Below are positions 23,403 to 34,254 of a DNA stretch of 64,000 nt, in pieces. The first letter of the stretch is position 1; every line of letters starts with the position of its first letter. The notes under the pieces were generated by a model, which saw only the letters and a program-made list of their open reading frames with translations, was not told where the DNA came from and made no database searches. Source of the stretch: Corylus avellana (Eukaryota > Streptophyta > Magnoliopsida > Fagales > Betulaceae); the NCBI RefSeq assembly GCF_901000735.1, contig NC_081545.1:17616758-17680757 (forward strand). The letters are read 5' to 3'. A program made the position numbers and the translations under genes.

Positions 23403-23415
23403 CACCCCTAAACTT
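23403..23415 (-). other. Polypurine tract of D
   Basis: The minus strand reads AAGTTTAGGGGTG directly before the 3' LTR. Confidence 0.8.
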
Positions 23416-24060
23416 ACATATTGCTAGTCCCTTAGCAATACAAAACTAAAAACAGAAATGAAAAACAAAGAACAAGAAGATAAATCCATCTTTTGTGGGA
23501 TGTACGATTGCATTTAGCATATGCAACAAGCCTTTTAAACCCTTAGGAATTCCCTAAAGAATGAGTGAAGTCTCGTGAAGGTTTTCCAGAAATGTTACCC
23601 ACAAACATCATGCAGAGTTCATGTTATTCCAAAAATTAAAGCATCACTTCAAGATCATGATTTTCATTCATTAGCAAGCTTAAAAAGATGAACTCCATCT
23701 TCACAATGGATTGGAACCTCAAAGTGCAATTGCTTACAAAGGACATGCTAAAATATCACAAATTTGAAACAGTGTAAAGTGAATTAACACAAAATTATGG
23801 GGCTTCCAAATCTTTCCAATGTGTAATGTCTCCATATCTCAAAATCTACTGAAATCCCCATTAGAATGAACAACCATGGCATAATTCTTTTTCTCTCTCT
23901 TTTTTTTTTTTTTTCAATGCATAATGTACTATAATGTTCTGAAATAAAAAGGAAACAAAAAGGATAAGTGAGAACACATGGAAAGTAAAGAAATTGATAT
24001 GATGGGAAACAAAGATGAAAAAATTTACCGCCTTTAGTGGCCTCAGTACCACTGTTCTGA
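23416..24060 (-). other. 3' noncoding region of D
   Basis: No ORF is seen. Blocks such as AAAGATGGATTTATC and GCTAAGGGACTAG recur in the same position in CE (36120-36195), G (49730-49805) and H (61390-61455). Confidence 0.7.
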
Positions 24061-24376
24061 GTAGATGCGCTTGAGCTCTTGGACTGCTCAAACGCTTCTA
24101 CTTGTAACTACAATGTCCCTATTGTGGAGAGTTGCACTTGAGCTCCATAAAATGTGGCTCAAGTGCCCTTGGTGGTGCAGGTACATGACTTTCTTTATAG
24201 GTCAACAATTTCGGTCCCTCATAGAACTCCTTCTTGATATGTGTTCTGTGATGATGGTCCTTAGGTCTTTTCTTGTGGTGCTTAGTGTCCTTATTTTCTT
24301 CATACCTCAAGTCATCCCATTCATCTTGCTGCAGCTTTCTTTTGGTACTTGGATATGGTGGACAGGCTTAAAAAGG
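24061..24376 (-). pseudogene. D integrase C-terminal fragment
   Basis: Minus-strand text STKRKLQQDEWDDLRYEE and KKRPKDHHH...IKKEFYEG aligns with CE 29895-30035 and with the end of G integrase. A second internal deletion then removes most of the SH3-like part, so PKLLTYKESH runs straight into VPAPPRALEPH. Confidence 0.7.
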
Positions 24377-24988
24377 TTACTTTGCTCCACTGATGTCCTC
24401 AGTAACATCTGCATAGGCTGGCCGAGTGTCCTGACTTGTGAATTTATGAGTGAGGGGGGTCTTTACTGGATCTTTCTGTGGGTCTTGCAAAACTGGCTCA
24501 CTAACACCTTGGATCATACAAACATCAAAACACTCTATCTTATCATGTGGTAATTTCATTGCATCAAATATTTTGAATTCTATTATTTCACCATTCACCT
24601 TCATACTTACAGTACCCTTTTTCACACCTATTGTAGTATCAGCAGTTCTCATAAAGGGTCTTACTAAGATGATTGGCAAGGGTGATGGCATAGGAGATTC
24701 TTCCACATCTAACACAATGAAGTCAACAGGTAAAATAAATGTACCTACCTTTACCAACACATCCTCAAGTATATCTCTTGGTCTTTTGATGCTTCTATCT
24801 GCTAATTGCAAAATGACAGAGGTTGGTTGAAGCTCCCCCAAACCCAGCTTTTCATATACCATGTAAGGCAACAAATTGACCCCTGCTCCCAGATCCAGCA
24901 ATGCATGCTCAAAGAGATTGTCTCCTATCCTGCAAGGAATGGTAAAACTACCCGAATCTGTTAGCTTTGGTGGTAATTTTCTCAACAA
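24377..24988 (-). CDS. D protease domain (open frame)
   Basis: This open frame of 203 residues has KLPPKLTDSGSFTIPCRIG, then the active site ALLDLGAGVNLLP (Asp-Leu-Gly-Ala), then a flap-side region and a C-terminal part with IILVRPFMRTADTTIGVKKG and IEFKIFDAMKLPHD. It resembles the Athila/Tat retropepsin. Its end (VTEDISGAK, stop) is followed by the integrase C-terminal fragment and not by RT. A stop separates it from gag upstream, so the polyprotein is broken, but this domain is intact. Confidence 0.75.
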   Translation of the reverse strand: MLRKLPPKLTDSGSFTIPCRIGDNLFEHALLDLGAGVNLLPYMVYEKLGLGELQPTSVILQLADRSIKRPRDILEDVLVKVGTFILPVDFIVLDVEESPMPSPLPIILVRPFMRTADTTIGVKKGTVSMKVNGEIIEFKIFDAMKLPHDKIECFDVCMIQGVSEPVLQDPQKDPVKTPLTHKFTSQDTRPAYADVTEDISGAK

Positions 24989-26721
24989 AACTGCACTACC
25001 TCTTTTGTAAGGGCCATTATCTCATGCTCCTGAAATCTCCTTTTGTTAGTGCAACAATCCTTTAAAAATTTAGCATAAGAAGGAATCTGTTTGATTGCAT
25101 CTAACAAAGGAATATTGATTTCTACTTTCTTCAAAGTCTTAAAGATATCCATGAGTTGCTTATCTTTCTTTGGTTTGACTAACCTTTGAGGGAAGGGTGG
25201 TGCATTCACCTTCTCCATTTTGTTTACCTTGGAAGTTGATGCTTCATCTAGAGATGCTTGAGGTGGCTCTTCAGTTCCAATGATTTTACCATTCTTGAGA
25301 ACTGTGACTACTTTCAGTTGCTAGTGACTCCCTGGATTAGGTATTGTTTGGGTTGGAAATTCTCCCTGCTTCCTTTCACTCATCTCCTTTGCCATTTGCC
25401 ACATTTGCATTTCCAGTCTTTGGATGACTTGATCAGTCTTTGTATTGAATTGTTTTTGATCAGCCGTAAATTGCTATTGTGAACTCACCAGGTTGTGTAT
25501 CATATTCTCCAGTTGGTTCAGCTTTGACTCTTGAGTTGGTTGGCTTGCTAGTTGGGGCCGCTTCTACTGTCCTTGATTGTTACTCCAAGAGAAATTGGGA
25601 TGGTTGCACCATCTTGGATTGTAGGTGTTGGAGTATGGATTGTTCTTGTGGGGGTAATTGTTTTGTCCCACATAATTCACCTCTTCTTGCTCTACAAACG
25701 GAGATAAAGGACACATTTCAGTAGTATGATCTAAATGGGAACATATAGCACATACCTGAATTGGTGTGTCCTTTTGAACAGGTGAGATGTTCTGAGCAAT
25801 CATGGCCTTGACGATTATATCCAACTTCTTCTCCACAATAGCCATCTGATTTGGAGATCCCCCATGGAAGTTCACTTCATACATACCCTTACTCTTTACT
25901 CCTCGCCTTCCTCTATAGCAGAATTGTTGGGAATGCTCACTTAACGTTTCAAAAAGCTCCATTGCTTCCTCACTACTCTTTTCCGTAAGTGCTCATCCAC
26001 AAGCTGAATCAACCATCCCTTTGTTACTATCATCTAAACCTTCGTAGAAAATTTGTACCTAATTATCTTGGGGGATGTTGTGATGTGGGCACTTTAGAAG
26101 CAATGAATTGAAGTGATCCCATGCTTCAAAGAAAAGATCTCCATCTCTTTGCTGGAACATTTGAAGTTCCCTTTTAAGCTGTCTTGTCCTTTGGGCTGGG
26201 AAAAACTTCTTCAGAAACTTGGTGGCTAATTCTTCCCAAGTATGGATGGAATCTGCAGGCAAAGAATTATACCATAGTTTAGCATTATCTTTCAAGGAGA
26301 AGGGAAAGGGAACTAACCTGAGTCTCTCTGGAGTTAAGCCTTGGATGTGCTGCAACTTGCATAAATCAAAGAACTTCTTAAGATCCAAGTTAAGATCCTC
26401 AGTAAGTGTGCCCCTAAAGTGAGTCAGTGCATTAAGGATTTGAGGAGAAATATAATAGCTGCCTTCCACCTTCGGTTGATATGCTATGCATGAGGGTTGA
26501 TGGAGGTTTGTTGGAATGAATGCCTGCTTCATTAGTCTTCGCGTCGGTGGTGGATTTGCCTCTAGTGGTCTTGGCACTATTGGTGGATTCTCTTGCAAAT
26601 CTTCCATTGTGTTCTCAATTTCTTCCTCTTCTTCTTTATCTTTAGGTTTTTGTCGAATTGTCCGCTCAATTTCAAGATCGAGTGGAATGACGGTTGAATC
26701 TTGAGATCGACAACCTTGCAT
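24982..26721 (-). pseudogene. gag: D gag, Athila-like
   Basis: The likely start is ATG at 26721 (MQGCRSQ); an upstream open stretch to 26931 is leader-like and hydrophobic. The domain order is as in CE: acidic KEEEEEIENTMEDLQENPP, gag core WYNSLPADSIHTWEELATKF and FFPAQRTRQLKREL, a stop at 26059, CCHC knuckle CAICSHLDHTTEMC near 25720-25765, an Asn/Pro-rich region, and the PR-proximal IPLLDAIKQIPSYAKFLKD. Stops near 26059, 25564, 25440 and 24982 break it. It is better preserved than CE gag. Confidence 0.8.
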
Positions 26722-26967
26722 CAATTGCTTTGCTTCTTCAGTCAAAGCAGCTTTAGTTCTGTTGGTCCGGATGCTCCCTGGAACTGTTCTCGATCGCACT
26801 CGGTTGACGTTCGATTGCAATAACAGAATGCTAGTCTGCAAACCTGAAACAGGAAACAAAAAAAGGTAAGAATCAACATAAAATATTTTTGATAAAAAAT
26901 AAAAAAAAACATTGAAAATTGAAAAATACAACTAAAGGAAAATAATTTTACACAAAATTCGCCGCAA

Positions 26968-26984
26968 TCCCCGGCAACGCGCCA
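26968..26984 (-). other. PBS, tRNA-Asp type with one base missing (D)
   Basis: The minus strand reads TGGCGCGTTGCCGGGGA, one C short of the 18-base tRNA-Asp complement. Confidence 0.8.
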
Positions 26985-27277
26985 AAAACTTGTTGTTTAT
27001 AATTATCTACCTAAATTAATAGGCAAATAATCGGATGTTTTACCCGCAAGTGCACGAGGTTAACACATTAGCATAGTGTGCAAATATGGGGTCATTCCCA
27101 CGAGGATTGCTAAATTTTGCTTAAAATCAATTCCAGAAGTAAAATAAAACAAAGATTGAGTTTGAGTTGATAATGATAAAAGGTAGTGCTTTGATATCCA
27201 CCACTAATTATAATTAGCTAATATATCAATATGCAAGTGTTTTGATTATGTTATGAATATCTAATGTTTGTCAACCT

Positions 27278-27540
27278 AAGGGCATTGGTGTCTACTCCTT
27301 AAGCTATTGATTTCCCTAAGCAACGAATTAGGCATGGGTGTCTACTCTAATTCTTTTCTTTCTTAAAGGATTTAGCATGGGTGTCTACTAAGTTGTTCTT
27401 TAAGAAAGCATATAACTGTAGAAATCGACAAACACATGAGGCCTAGGGCGTGGGTGTCTACTAAGTTGTTCTTTTAGAAAGCATATAACTGTAGAAATCG
27501 ACAAACACATGAGGCCTAGGGCATGGGTGTCTACTCTCGG
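27278..27540 (-). repeat. Five GCATGGGTGTCTAC motifs with a 73-bp duplication
   Basis: A 73-bp block (27381-27453) is repeated at 27454-27526, giving five motif copies against four in the partner LTR. Confidence 0.85.
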
Positions 27541-28080
27541 TTCCCTATGTTGATTAACCCAAGAACCCGATGTGGATATCTTTAGTTACTTATGTTAAAC
27601 CCAGGACTCGGTCATCCAAATTGATTTAACTAACTAGTCCATACCGCATGCATATGTTGATCAGGCACACAGACATGACGAATTCATGAATGCAGGTATT
27701 AATCAAGTTAAATATCACAACACGATCATCACAAGGGCGCCAATATTTAATATCAACTAAACATAACTAGGGCTTCAATCTAGCCCTACCAAATAAATTA
27801 GTTACACATAAGTTTGATGTTAAACATCATCATAAAATAAAATAAAGGAAAGGAAAAGAATAAACCCGAAACTTGAACTTGAAGAGTTCCAATTCTTCTC
27901 CTTCGAAAGTATGTCTATTCTAAAGGCTTAAGGGTCTATTTATAGGCCTTTTAGAATACTCTAGAAACCCTAAAAATCGTAGGTTTTGAGCCATAGTTCG
28001 CACAAAGCTGCCTAACCCTAAAAGTTGCTCTTTCCTTATTAAGGCTGGCAGTTGATTTGGCCATCACGCATGGGTGCGCT

Positions 28081-28145
28081 CGATCGCAGCTCGTGTGCAA
28101 TTGATCGCAGGTCTGCGATCGATCCTCTTGGTGCTTGCGCTCAAT
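28081..28145. repeat. CGATCG array remnant, D 5' LTR
   Basis: Two intact cores (28081, 28116) remain; others have changed to TTGATCG and TCAATCATG. The rest of the array was lost with the LTR end. Confidence 0.8.
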
Positions 28146-28157
28146 CATGGTTGCCTT

Positions 28158-28330
28158 CACCGTTACCTTTTATCTTAGGAAGACCCTTTATGAGAACTGT
28201 TGATACTAAAATATGTGTGAAAAAAGGGTATTGTGAGTATGAAGGTGAATGGTGAGAAGATAGAGTTCAAAATATTTGATGCATTGAAATTTCCTAAAAA
28301 TGATTTAGAATGTTTTAATGTTTGTATGAT
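28158..28330 (+). pseudogene. CE protease, C-terminal part
   Basis: The frame reads FILGRPFMRTVDTKICVKKG, then after a one-base shift SMKVNGEKIEFKIFDALKFP and FNVCMI. It continues at 29728 with MIQGVIETVLQ after the solo LTR; the duplicated ATGAT encodes the M-I. It aligns with D protease from SPLPIILVRP onward. Confidence 0.8.
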
Positions 28331-29727
28331 TGATAAGTATCAAATATTGTATGTTTGGACCTCTTTATTTACAGTTAATCCTTTAGCTGTGTCGTTATTT
28401 AATATTTTGTGTTAGTTTTGTGTTTTTAGTGTTTTGTAGGTCATTAAAGAAAAACTACAGCTTTAAAAGGAAAAATGCAAAGTTTGGAAGAAAGCATACT
28501 TTGAAAACACCTAGATGATGTGGTTAAGTTTAACCAAATCGAAAAAAGGTTAAATCGGATTAAAGATCAGATTGGATAAAAGTTCAGATTGGATAAAATT
28601 TTGGATTTGATTCAAATTCAGATTCTGCATATGTCTCAGTAGTTTGACCATAACTTTCCGTTCAAATATTGGATTGAAGTGACTCAAGCGGCATTGGAAA
28701 GCTAACTCAAGATACTACAGTTCATTGTGAAATAGGATTTTCCTAATTCGGACGTTTACTATGCCAAAATCGCCCTGCAATAAAAGAACACAAACTTGGA
28801 TGAATCCTATTCTAATTTTAGACTTCTATTTTGACTAGGAGACAAACCTCCAAATTATCTAGGTTTAATAGGGCTTCTAGGACTTCCCTAAGCCTATAAA
28901 TAAACCGCTTTGTATTCAAGAAAAGATATAGAATTCCTGAGAGCAAAATTCTACAGTTTTTCTCTTTTTAGTTTAGGTTTTCTTTAGATTTAGGTTTTAT
29001 TTTTATGTGGAGCTAAATTTCCAACGAAGGTTGGGGATGAAGCCTCACAGATGAAAAACATCAATACTTTTATGTAATTTTTTATTTATCTGATTTTATT
29101 GGGTTTAATATTTCAATTGTTTTACTTCTTTTCAATGTGTGGAGTGATTCTTGGATATATTTTGTGATTCAATGATACACTTGATGATTTAAGATAATTT
29201 CACATCATTGATTGCTTGATTTTATTTCCCTAAATAATTGGATATCCCTTGTGATTTGTTTTACGGATACATTTGGTGTTTCAATTAAGATAGGATATCT
29301 TTTGTGATTTACGGATACATCTAATGATTTAATTGATATTGGATTCTTTTTGTGATTTGTGCAATGAATGGATACATGAGATGGTTTTGATTAACTGTTG
29401 AAGCATAGTAAAACATATATAAGATTTTAATTGTGAGAACTTCAGATTAATATTGATAAACATGGAAGTATGTTGTTATGATTCGATCAGTGTGAATTCT
29501 CAAACCTTAGTCTTTTATCTCTTAGTTTATTTTAATTAGTTGATGTTTGTCTTTTAATTTCAAAAATCAAAATTCAAAAGCCTTTTGGAACTAGGTTAGG
29601 ATTTAATTAGTTTAGATTTAAATTGCTCTTTCAAGAATACAATTCTCTATGGGATTGACCTCGCACTTGCTATCCATTAAACTACAATCGATTCGTGCAC
29701 TTGCTAGTTAAATAAATTTGCACAACA
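28331..29727 (+). mobile_element. Solo LTR, 1.40 kb, TSD ATGAT
   Basis: TGATAAGTATC...TTGCACAACA is flanked by ATGAT at 28326-28330 and 29728-29732. The TATAAATA box is at 28895-28902. U3 lacks CGATCG cores and resembles the G LTR. U5 has about four GGATAT...TTGTGATT...GGATACAT units at 29155-29375. Confidence 0.9.
29155..29375 (+). repeat. GGATAT / GGATACAT array in the LTR leader
   Basis: Four degenerate units of about 55-70 bp combine GGATAT, TTGTGATT and GGATACAT. A similar three-unit array is in the G LTR at 50724-50885. Confidence 0.7.
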
Positions 29728-29732
29728 ATGAT

Positions 29733-30293
29733 CCAAGGTGTTATTGAGACAGTTTTACAGGACCAACATAATGATCCATTGAAGGCTACCCTCACTCGCA
29801 ATTTCACAAGGCAGAACAGTAAGCTAAATTATGAAGGTGTTACTGAGGTCACCATTGAAGCCGAGCACCACCCCTTTGAAACCTTTCCACCACATCCAAG
29901 TGCTAAAAGGAAGCTGCAGCTGCATGAACTTGAAGAATTGAAGTATGAAGCAGATGGGGATACCAAGCTCCACAAGAAAAGACCCAAGGCTTATCATGAT
30001 AAGAAGCGTGTCAAGAAGGAGTTTTATGTGGGATAGAAAGTGTTGACCTATAATTCAAAATTAAGGCCTATCCCTCGTAAGCGTAAGCCCAGATGGTTTG
30101 GCCCTTGTGTTGTCACCCAAGTTTCCCCTCATAGATCTGTGGAGGTTTATAGCCAACAGAAAAATCAGTCATACAAGGTGAATGGACACAAAGTGAAGCC
30201 ATACATTGAAATGAACTTTGCACCAAGAGATCAAGATTTGGCACTCCAGTCTGTCCAATATGTAGCACCACCAAGAGTACTTGAGTCACAATG
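29733..30293 (+). pseudogene. CE integrase C-terminal domain joined to protease
   Basis: After IQGVIETVLQDQ comes a linker, then SAKRKLQLHELEELKYEA, IKKEF-like KKRVKKEFYVG, an in-frame TAG at 30034-30036 where relatives have Gln, and LTYNSKLRPIPRKRKPRW, then SYKVNGHKVKPYIEMNF. This is the far C-terminal part of Athila integrase, as in G 48080-48400. RT, RNase H and the integrase zinc and DDE domains that should lie before it are absent. Apart from the TAG the frame is open, so the fusion itself may once have been expressed. Confidence 0.8.
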
Positions 30294-31128
30294 AGTGGAA
30301 TTCAAGTGCACCTCCCCAAAACAATGGCACTGACGCTGCTGTTGAAAGTGTTTGAGCAGTCCAGGAGCTCAAGCACATCTATTCAGATCAGTGGTACTGA
30401 GGCCACTGAATGCGGTACAAATCTCTATCCTTTGGTTTCCTTTCCATTGTGACAATTTTTTTTTTTTTTTTTTACTTTTCATAATTTTTCATATTACTTT
30501 TAGTGTTCTTATTTATATTTTGTGTCTATTTTTCTTTACTTCGGTACAGTGTTGTTCATTTTGCATTTCTTGAAAAAAAAAAAGGAAGTGTGTTTTACAT
30601 TCTGTTTGTGTTACCGAGCACATCACCACTACACACGCACACCTCTGTGTGAGTGCGATCGAGCGCACCTTGCGCGCGACTGAGAACACTCGGCCTGAGA
30701 GTCACATGACCTATTTTAGGTCACTTTCCCCATTTCCTCTTTCTCTTGCGCCGTGAACCACCACCAGCACTCCCCTCACTCAGCCGCCACTGCACACCAC
30801 CAACTCACCTCCACCAGCTTTCTCTCACCACCACCGCACCTCCACGTCCCTGTTCATCCTCCGGCCACCACTCACTGCCACATAGCACTCAAAACCCATT
30901 CCCCCATCACCCATCTCCATCCCAACCCCCATTCTTACCCACTCCCATTTTTTCCCAAATTTGTTTTGTGTAAAAGCAATCTGCGGGTGTTTCTCCACAC
31001 ACGATTGTTCCTGTGGTTGGTTTTCTCTGTTTTGCAGGGGGTTGGGACATTTTTTGCTATAGTTTTGCAATCTAGCTCGTGACACTGCACACCAAGTTTT
31101 CGACAAAATTCTTGAACCAAGCTGCACC
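30294..31128 (+). other. CE leader of the downstream ORF
   Basis: No intact frame. It has a T-run (30459-30475), a CGATCG core in GCGATCGAGCGC (30656), a C-rich CACCAC stretch (30755-30940), and a good 3' splice-site sequence, TTTTCTCTGTTTTGCAG, ending at 31037. Confidence 0.55.
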
Positions 31129-32050
31129 ATGCCTAAAGCTCGAGCTTCATCCTCTCGGGTCTCTGAAACCCAAGCCACTTCCTCCCCACCCACTTTTGGG
31201 GAGAGGGAGCTTCTATTTGAGACAACATTTGCAATTAGAGAAGACTTCCAAAACCTTGAAGCTATTCGCTGGGCGGTTGCAAAATTCAGACGCCGAGCGC
31301 TAAAGAAAATGTTCAAGCCCGTCACCTCCACCGCATACAAGAAATTGATAGCCGAGTTCTATGCGCATCTGTCTTATGCACCAGGCTGGGTATCTGTCCT
31401 CAACAGTTCATGACAAAGATATTGAGGTGACTTCAGTTGACATTGCCACTGCTCTATAGTGCAATGATGAGCATCCTCCAGACGCAACACAACTTGCAGC
31501 ACAACCTCCCAAATTTTGCGAAAATAATTGAGGACATGTGTCATGGGCAGTTTGCAGACATACATCATAATGTTGGCAGAAAAGCCAAGCTGCCTCCACA
31601 ACTCTGGCTTGTGGACTCTATTCTGCATCGCAATGCCTTTCCCCTGGGATAGAAGACTCAAAGGCGAGATCTATTCTTACAAACACTTTACGCCTTTCAT
31701 AAAGGTGCTTGGTGTTCCATTCTTGCAATTATTTGGAGCCAAATTCACAAGTTATGGAATGGGGTGCATGTCAGGGGAGCTGAGTACACACACTCATGGG
31801 GGCTGCCTTTTCCATATTTACTCACTTACATACTTTGGAAAAAGGGCATAAAGGGCACCTCAGCAGATGAACCAATCACCCAGACCCCGCGGTTTGGGAT
31901 TCGACAATGGAATCAAAGCTGTTCACACATGCCCAGGGTACCTCAAGCACCAGTAGTTGAGGCGGAGGAGTTCGAGGCAGAGCCTATGGCAGAAGATGAA
32001 CCTGCAGCTGAACAAAAAGCAACAGAATAGGAGGCGACGATCACTTTGCA
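31129..32050 (+). pseudogene. Envelope-position ORF of CE, N-terminal and middle part
   Basis: It starts MPKARASSSRVSETQ. It then has an FAIREDFQN...AVAKFRRRAL...YKKLIAEFYAHL segment, then in other frames VTSVDIATAL, LPPQLWLVDSILHRNAFPLG and WGLPFPYLLTYILWKKGIKG, TPRFGIRQWNQS and an acidic tail. This layout recalls the plant retrotransposon ORF placed after pol in Athila elements (ATHILA ORF / putative plant transposon protein family, from memory). Function is not known. There is no clear signal peptide and no convincing membrane helix, so an envelope role is not supported. Shifts near 31415 and 31430 and stops at 31651 and 32028 break it. It continues at 34628. Confidence 0.65.
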
Positions 32051-32478
32051 TGTAACATCCCGATATTTATCTTCTTTTATGTTGTAAATAAGTCGAATGT
32101 TACGTTGAAATAATCTTACACTGCGGAAAATCTGAAATTTATCAATACAAAACAATACTCTTAAAAATATTTTTCTTTATACAAAATACCCACAATTATG
32201 CCGAACAAGGCATTTATACAAATCTATCTGACTGTATAAACTCTAGACGAACTTCGCTAACTTAGAATCTCTATACATCTCAAATATGAAGCTCTAATTA
32301 CAACTGCATAATTACCTTAACATTCCATTCTTGCAAGCACTACAAAAACTGTAAAGTAATGAGTCAATTGATTCACGATAATATAAATCATTGTTGAAGT
32401 AATTATATCAAAAGGCCAAACATTTAATAAAACTACAAAGATTTATAATATTGAATATCAATATTACTCTTAGTAAGT

Positions 32479-33859
32479 TGTTAAGTGCTAAAATATTCAT
32501 ATTTTAAGCCCTTAACTTACATGTGTTAATCCTTTAGTTTGGTTAATTTATGCCATTTTACTTCATTTTGTATTTTCTTTGTTTTATAGGTTTTTGGAAG
32601 AAAAGAAAGCGTTTTTGGAAAAGTTCCAAGCTTAAAGGGCAAATTGGGAAGACCTAAAAGATATGTTTAAGCTTAACCAATCATAGTTAAGTTTAATCAA
32701 ATAAAGGAAATGATTAAATCGGAATTTCTCAAATTTGAGTCAAAATCGGATTGGATTCAAAATTGGATTGTGCACACGTCTCGGTATTTTTACCATAACT
32801 TTCAACTCAAATATATCCGGTTGAGGTGATTCAAGGGCATTGGAAAGCTAACTCAAAATGCTACAAATCATTGTGAAATAGCATTTTCCTAATTCGGAGC
32901 GCCGCAATGCCAAAATTACCCCGCAAGATAGGAACGCAATTCTTGACGAATCCTATTCCGATTTGAACTTAGGTTTTCTTTATCCTAATTAGACTAGGAC
33001 TTAAATCTCCGAATTTCCTAGGATTACTAGGGCTTCTAGGACTCTCCTAATTCCTATAAATAGACCACTAAGCCTCACAATTCAATAGCCAATTGGAAGG
33101 AGACAACTTTGGGGAGAGAAATTGGAGGCTACTTCTAGGAGCGGTTTTTTCTTTTCCTTTTCTTTTTAGTTTTATTTTAATTATGTGTAACTAACTCTTA
33201 GGGAGGGCTAGATTGAAGCCCTACTTATGTTTATTTAATATTTCAATATTGGCGCCTTTGTGATAACCATATTGTGTTGCTTAACTTGATTAATTCTTGT
33301 TTTCTTGAATTCCTCATATGTATGTGACTGGCCATTATATGCATATGGCATGGATTAGTTAATTAAATCAATTTGGATGACCGAGTCCTGGGTTTAATAA
33401 GAGTAACAAAAGATATCCACACCGGATTCTTGGGTTAATCAACATGGGAAACCGGGAGTAGACACCCATGCCCTAGGCCTCATATTTTTGTCGATTTCCA
33501 CAGATTTATGCTTTCTTAAAGAACAACTTAGTAGACACCCATACCCTTAGGTTGGCAAACATTAAATATTCACAATATGATTGGATCATTGGCATATTGT
33601 TATATTATCTAAGTATGATTAGTGGTGGATATCAAAGCCCTACCTTTAGCTTTTCATTTATCTTCATATCTTTTTATTTCTTTTTCTCAATATCAATCTC
33701 GTGACAATTTTGATATTTTTATCAATTCTAAAACAAAATCAACAATCCTAGTGGGATCGATCTCGTACTTGTTGCACTGTACTATTGTTTGATCTTGTGC
33801 ACTTGCGAGTAAAACGTACTAAATATTATCTGTTAATTTAGGTAGTATTTGGCACAACA
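32479..33859 (+). mobile_element. Nested solo LTR, 1.38 kb, mosaic, TSD TAAGT
   Basis: TGTTAAGTGC...GGCACAACA is flanked by TAAGT at 32474-32478 and 33860-33864. The TATAAATA box is at 33055-33062. Upstream of the box it matches the G LTR; downstream it matches the H 3' LTR type, with two GTAGACACCCATGC-type motifs (33457, 33530). Confidence 0.9.
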
Positions 33860-34058
33860 TAAGTAAGAATACTTACAGTGGATTACATGAATGGATCATC
33901 AAAGGTAATTACTTGTTGAAACCCATTCTGCTTCGCACAGTCTCTTTCTTTCAATATCTCTCACTGTCTCAAAAAACTCCCTGTCAATCTTTGATTCTTT
34001 GTCTCCATCTTTCTATGAATTATCTTCGTCTAACTCTGCCTCTCACCATCTCTCTGCT

Positions 34059-34061
<3 letters not shown>

Positions 34062-34091
<30 letters not shown>
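34062..34091. repeat. (CT)n microsatellite
   Basis: An uninterrupted CT run of about 30 bases within the LTR at 32051-34627. Confidence 0.95.
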
Positions 34092-34094
<3 letters not shown>

Positions 34095-34254
34095 TTCTTT
34101 CTTTCTTGCAGCACTTTGTCCCGCCCTTTCTCTCTTTGCTCTGTGTAAACACTCTTAGAAAGAAGAAAGACCAAGTAGAAAGCAGAAGAAGGAAGAATAT
34201 ATGGAAGAGAAGGGAGAGGAGCGGTGAAATTTGTTAAGGGGAAGAGCTCTATTT

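Larger units (their letters stand above)
22058..28157 (-). mobile_element. Athila-like element D, non-autonomous, inserted in CE
   Basis: On the minus strand: 5' LTR (26991-28157, outer end missing), tRNA-Asp PBS, gag, protease, integrase C-terminal fragment, 3' noncoding part, PPT, 3' LTR (22058-23402). It has no RT, RNase H or integrase core and no envelope-position ORF. It interrupts the CE protease. About 190 bp of CE and about 200 bp of the D LTR are missing at its right edge, so no TSD can be confirmed. Confidence 0.8.
26991..28157 (-). mobile_element. 5' LTR of D, outer end missing
   Basis: It is collinear with 22058-23155 and then switches at GGTTGCCTT to CE protease sequence. The TATAAATA box (minus) is at 27937-27944. 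About 250 bp of U3 is lost. Confidence 0.85.

Noticed and set aside
30746..31082. Proline/histidine-rich open frames as a protein gene
   Set aside because: They are by-products of a CACCAC-rich leader, open in two overlapping frames, with no conserved domain.
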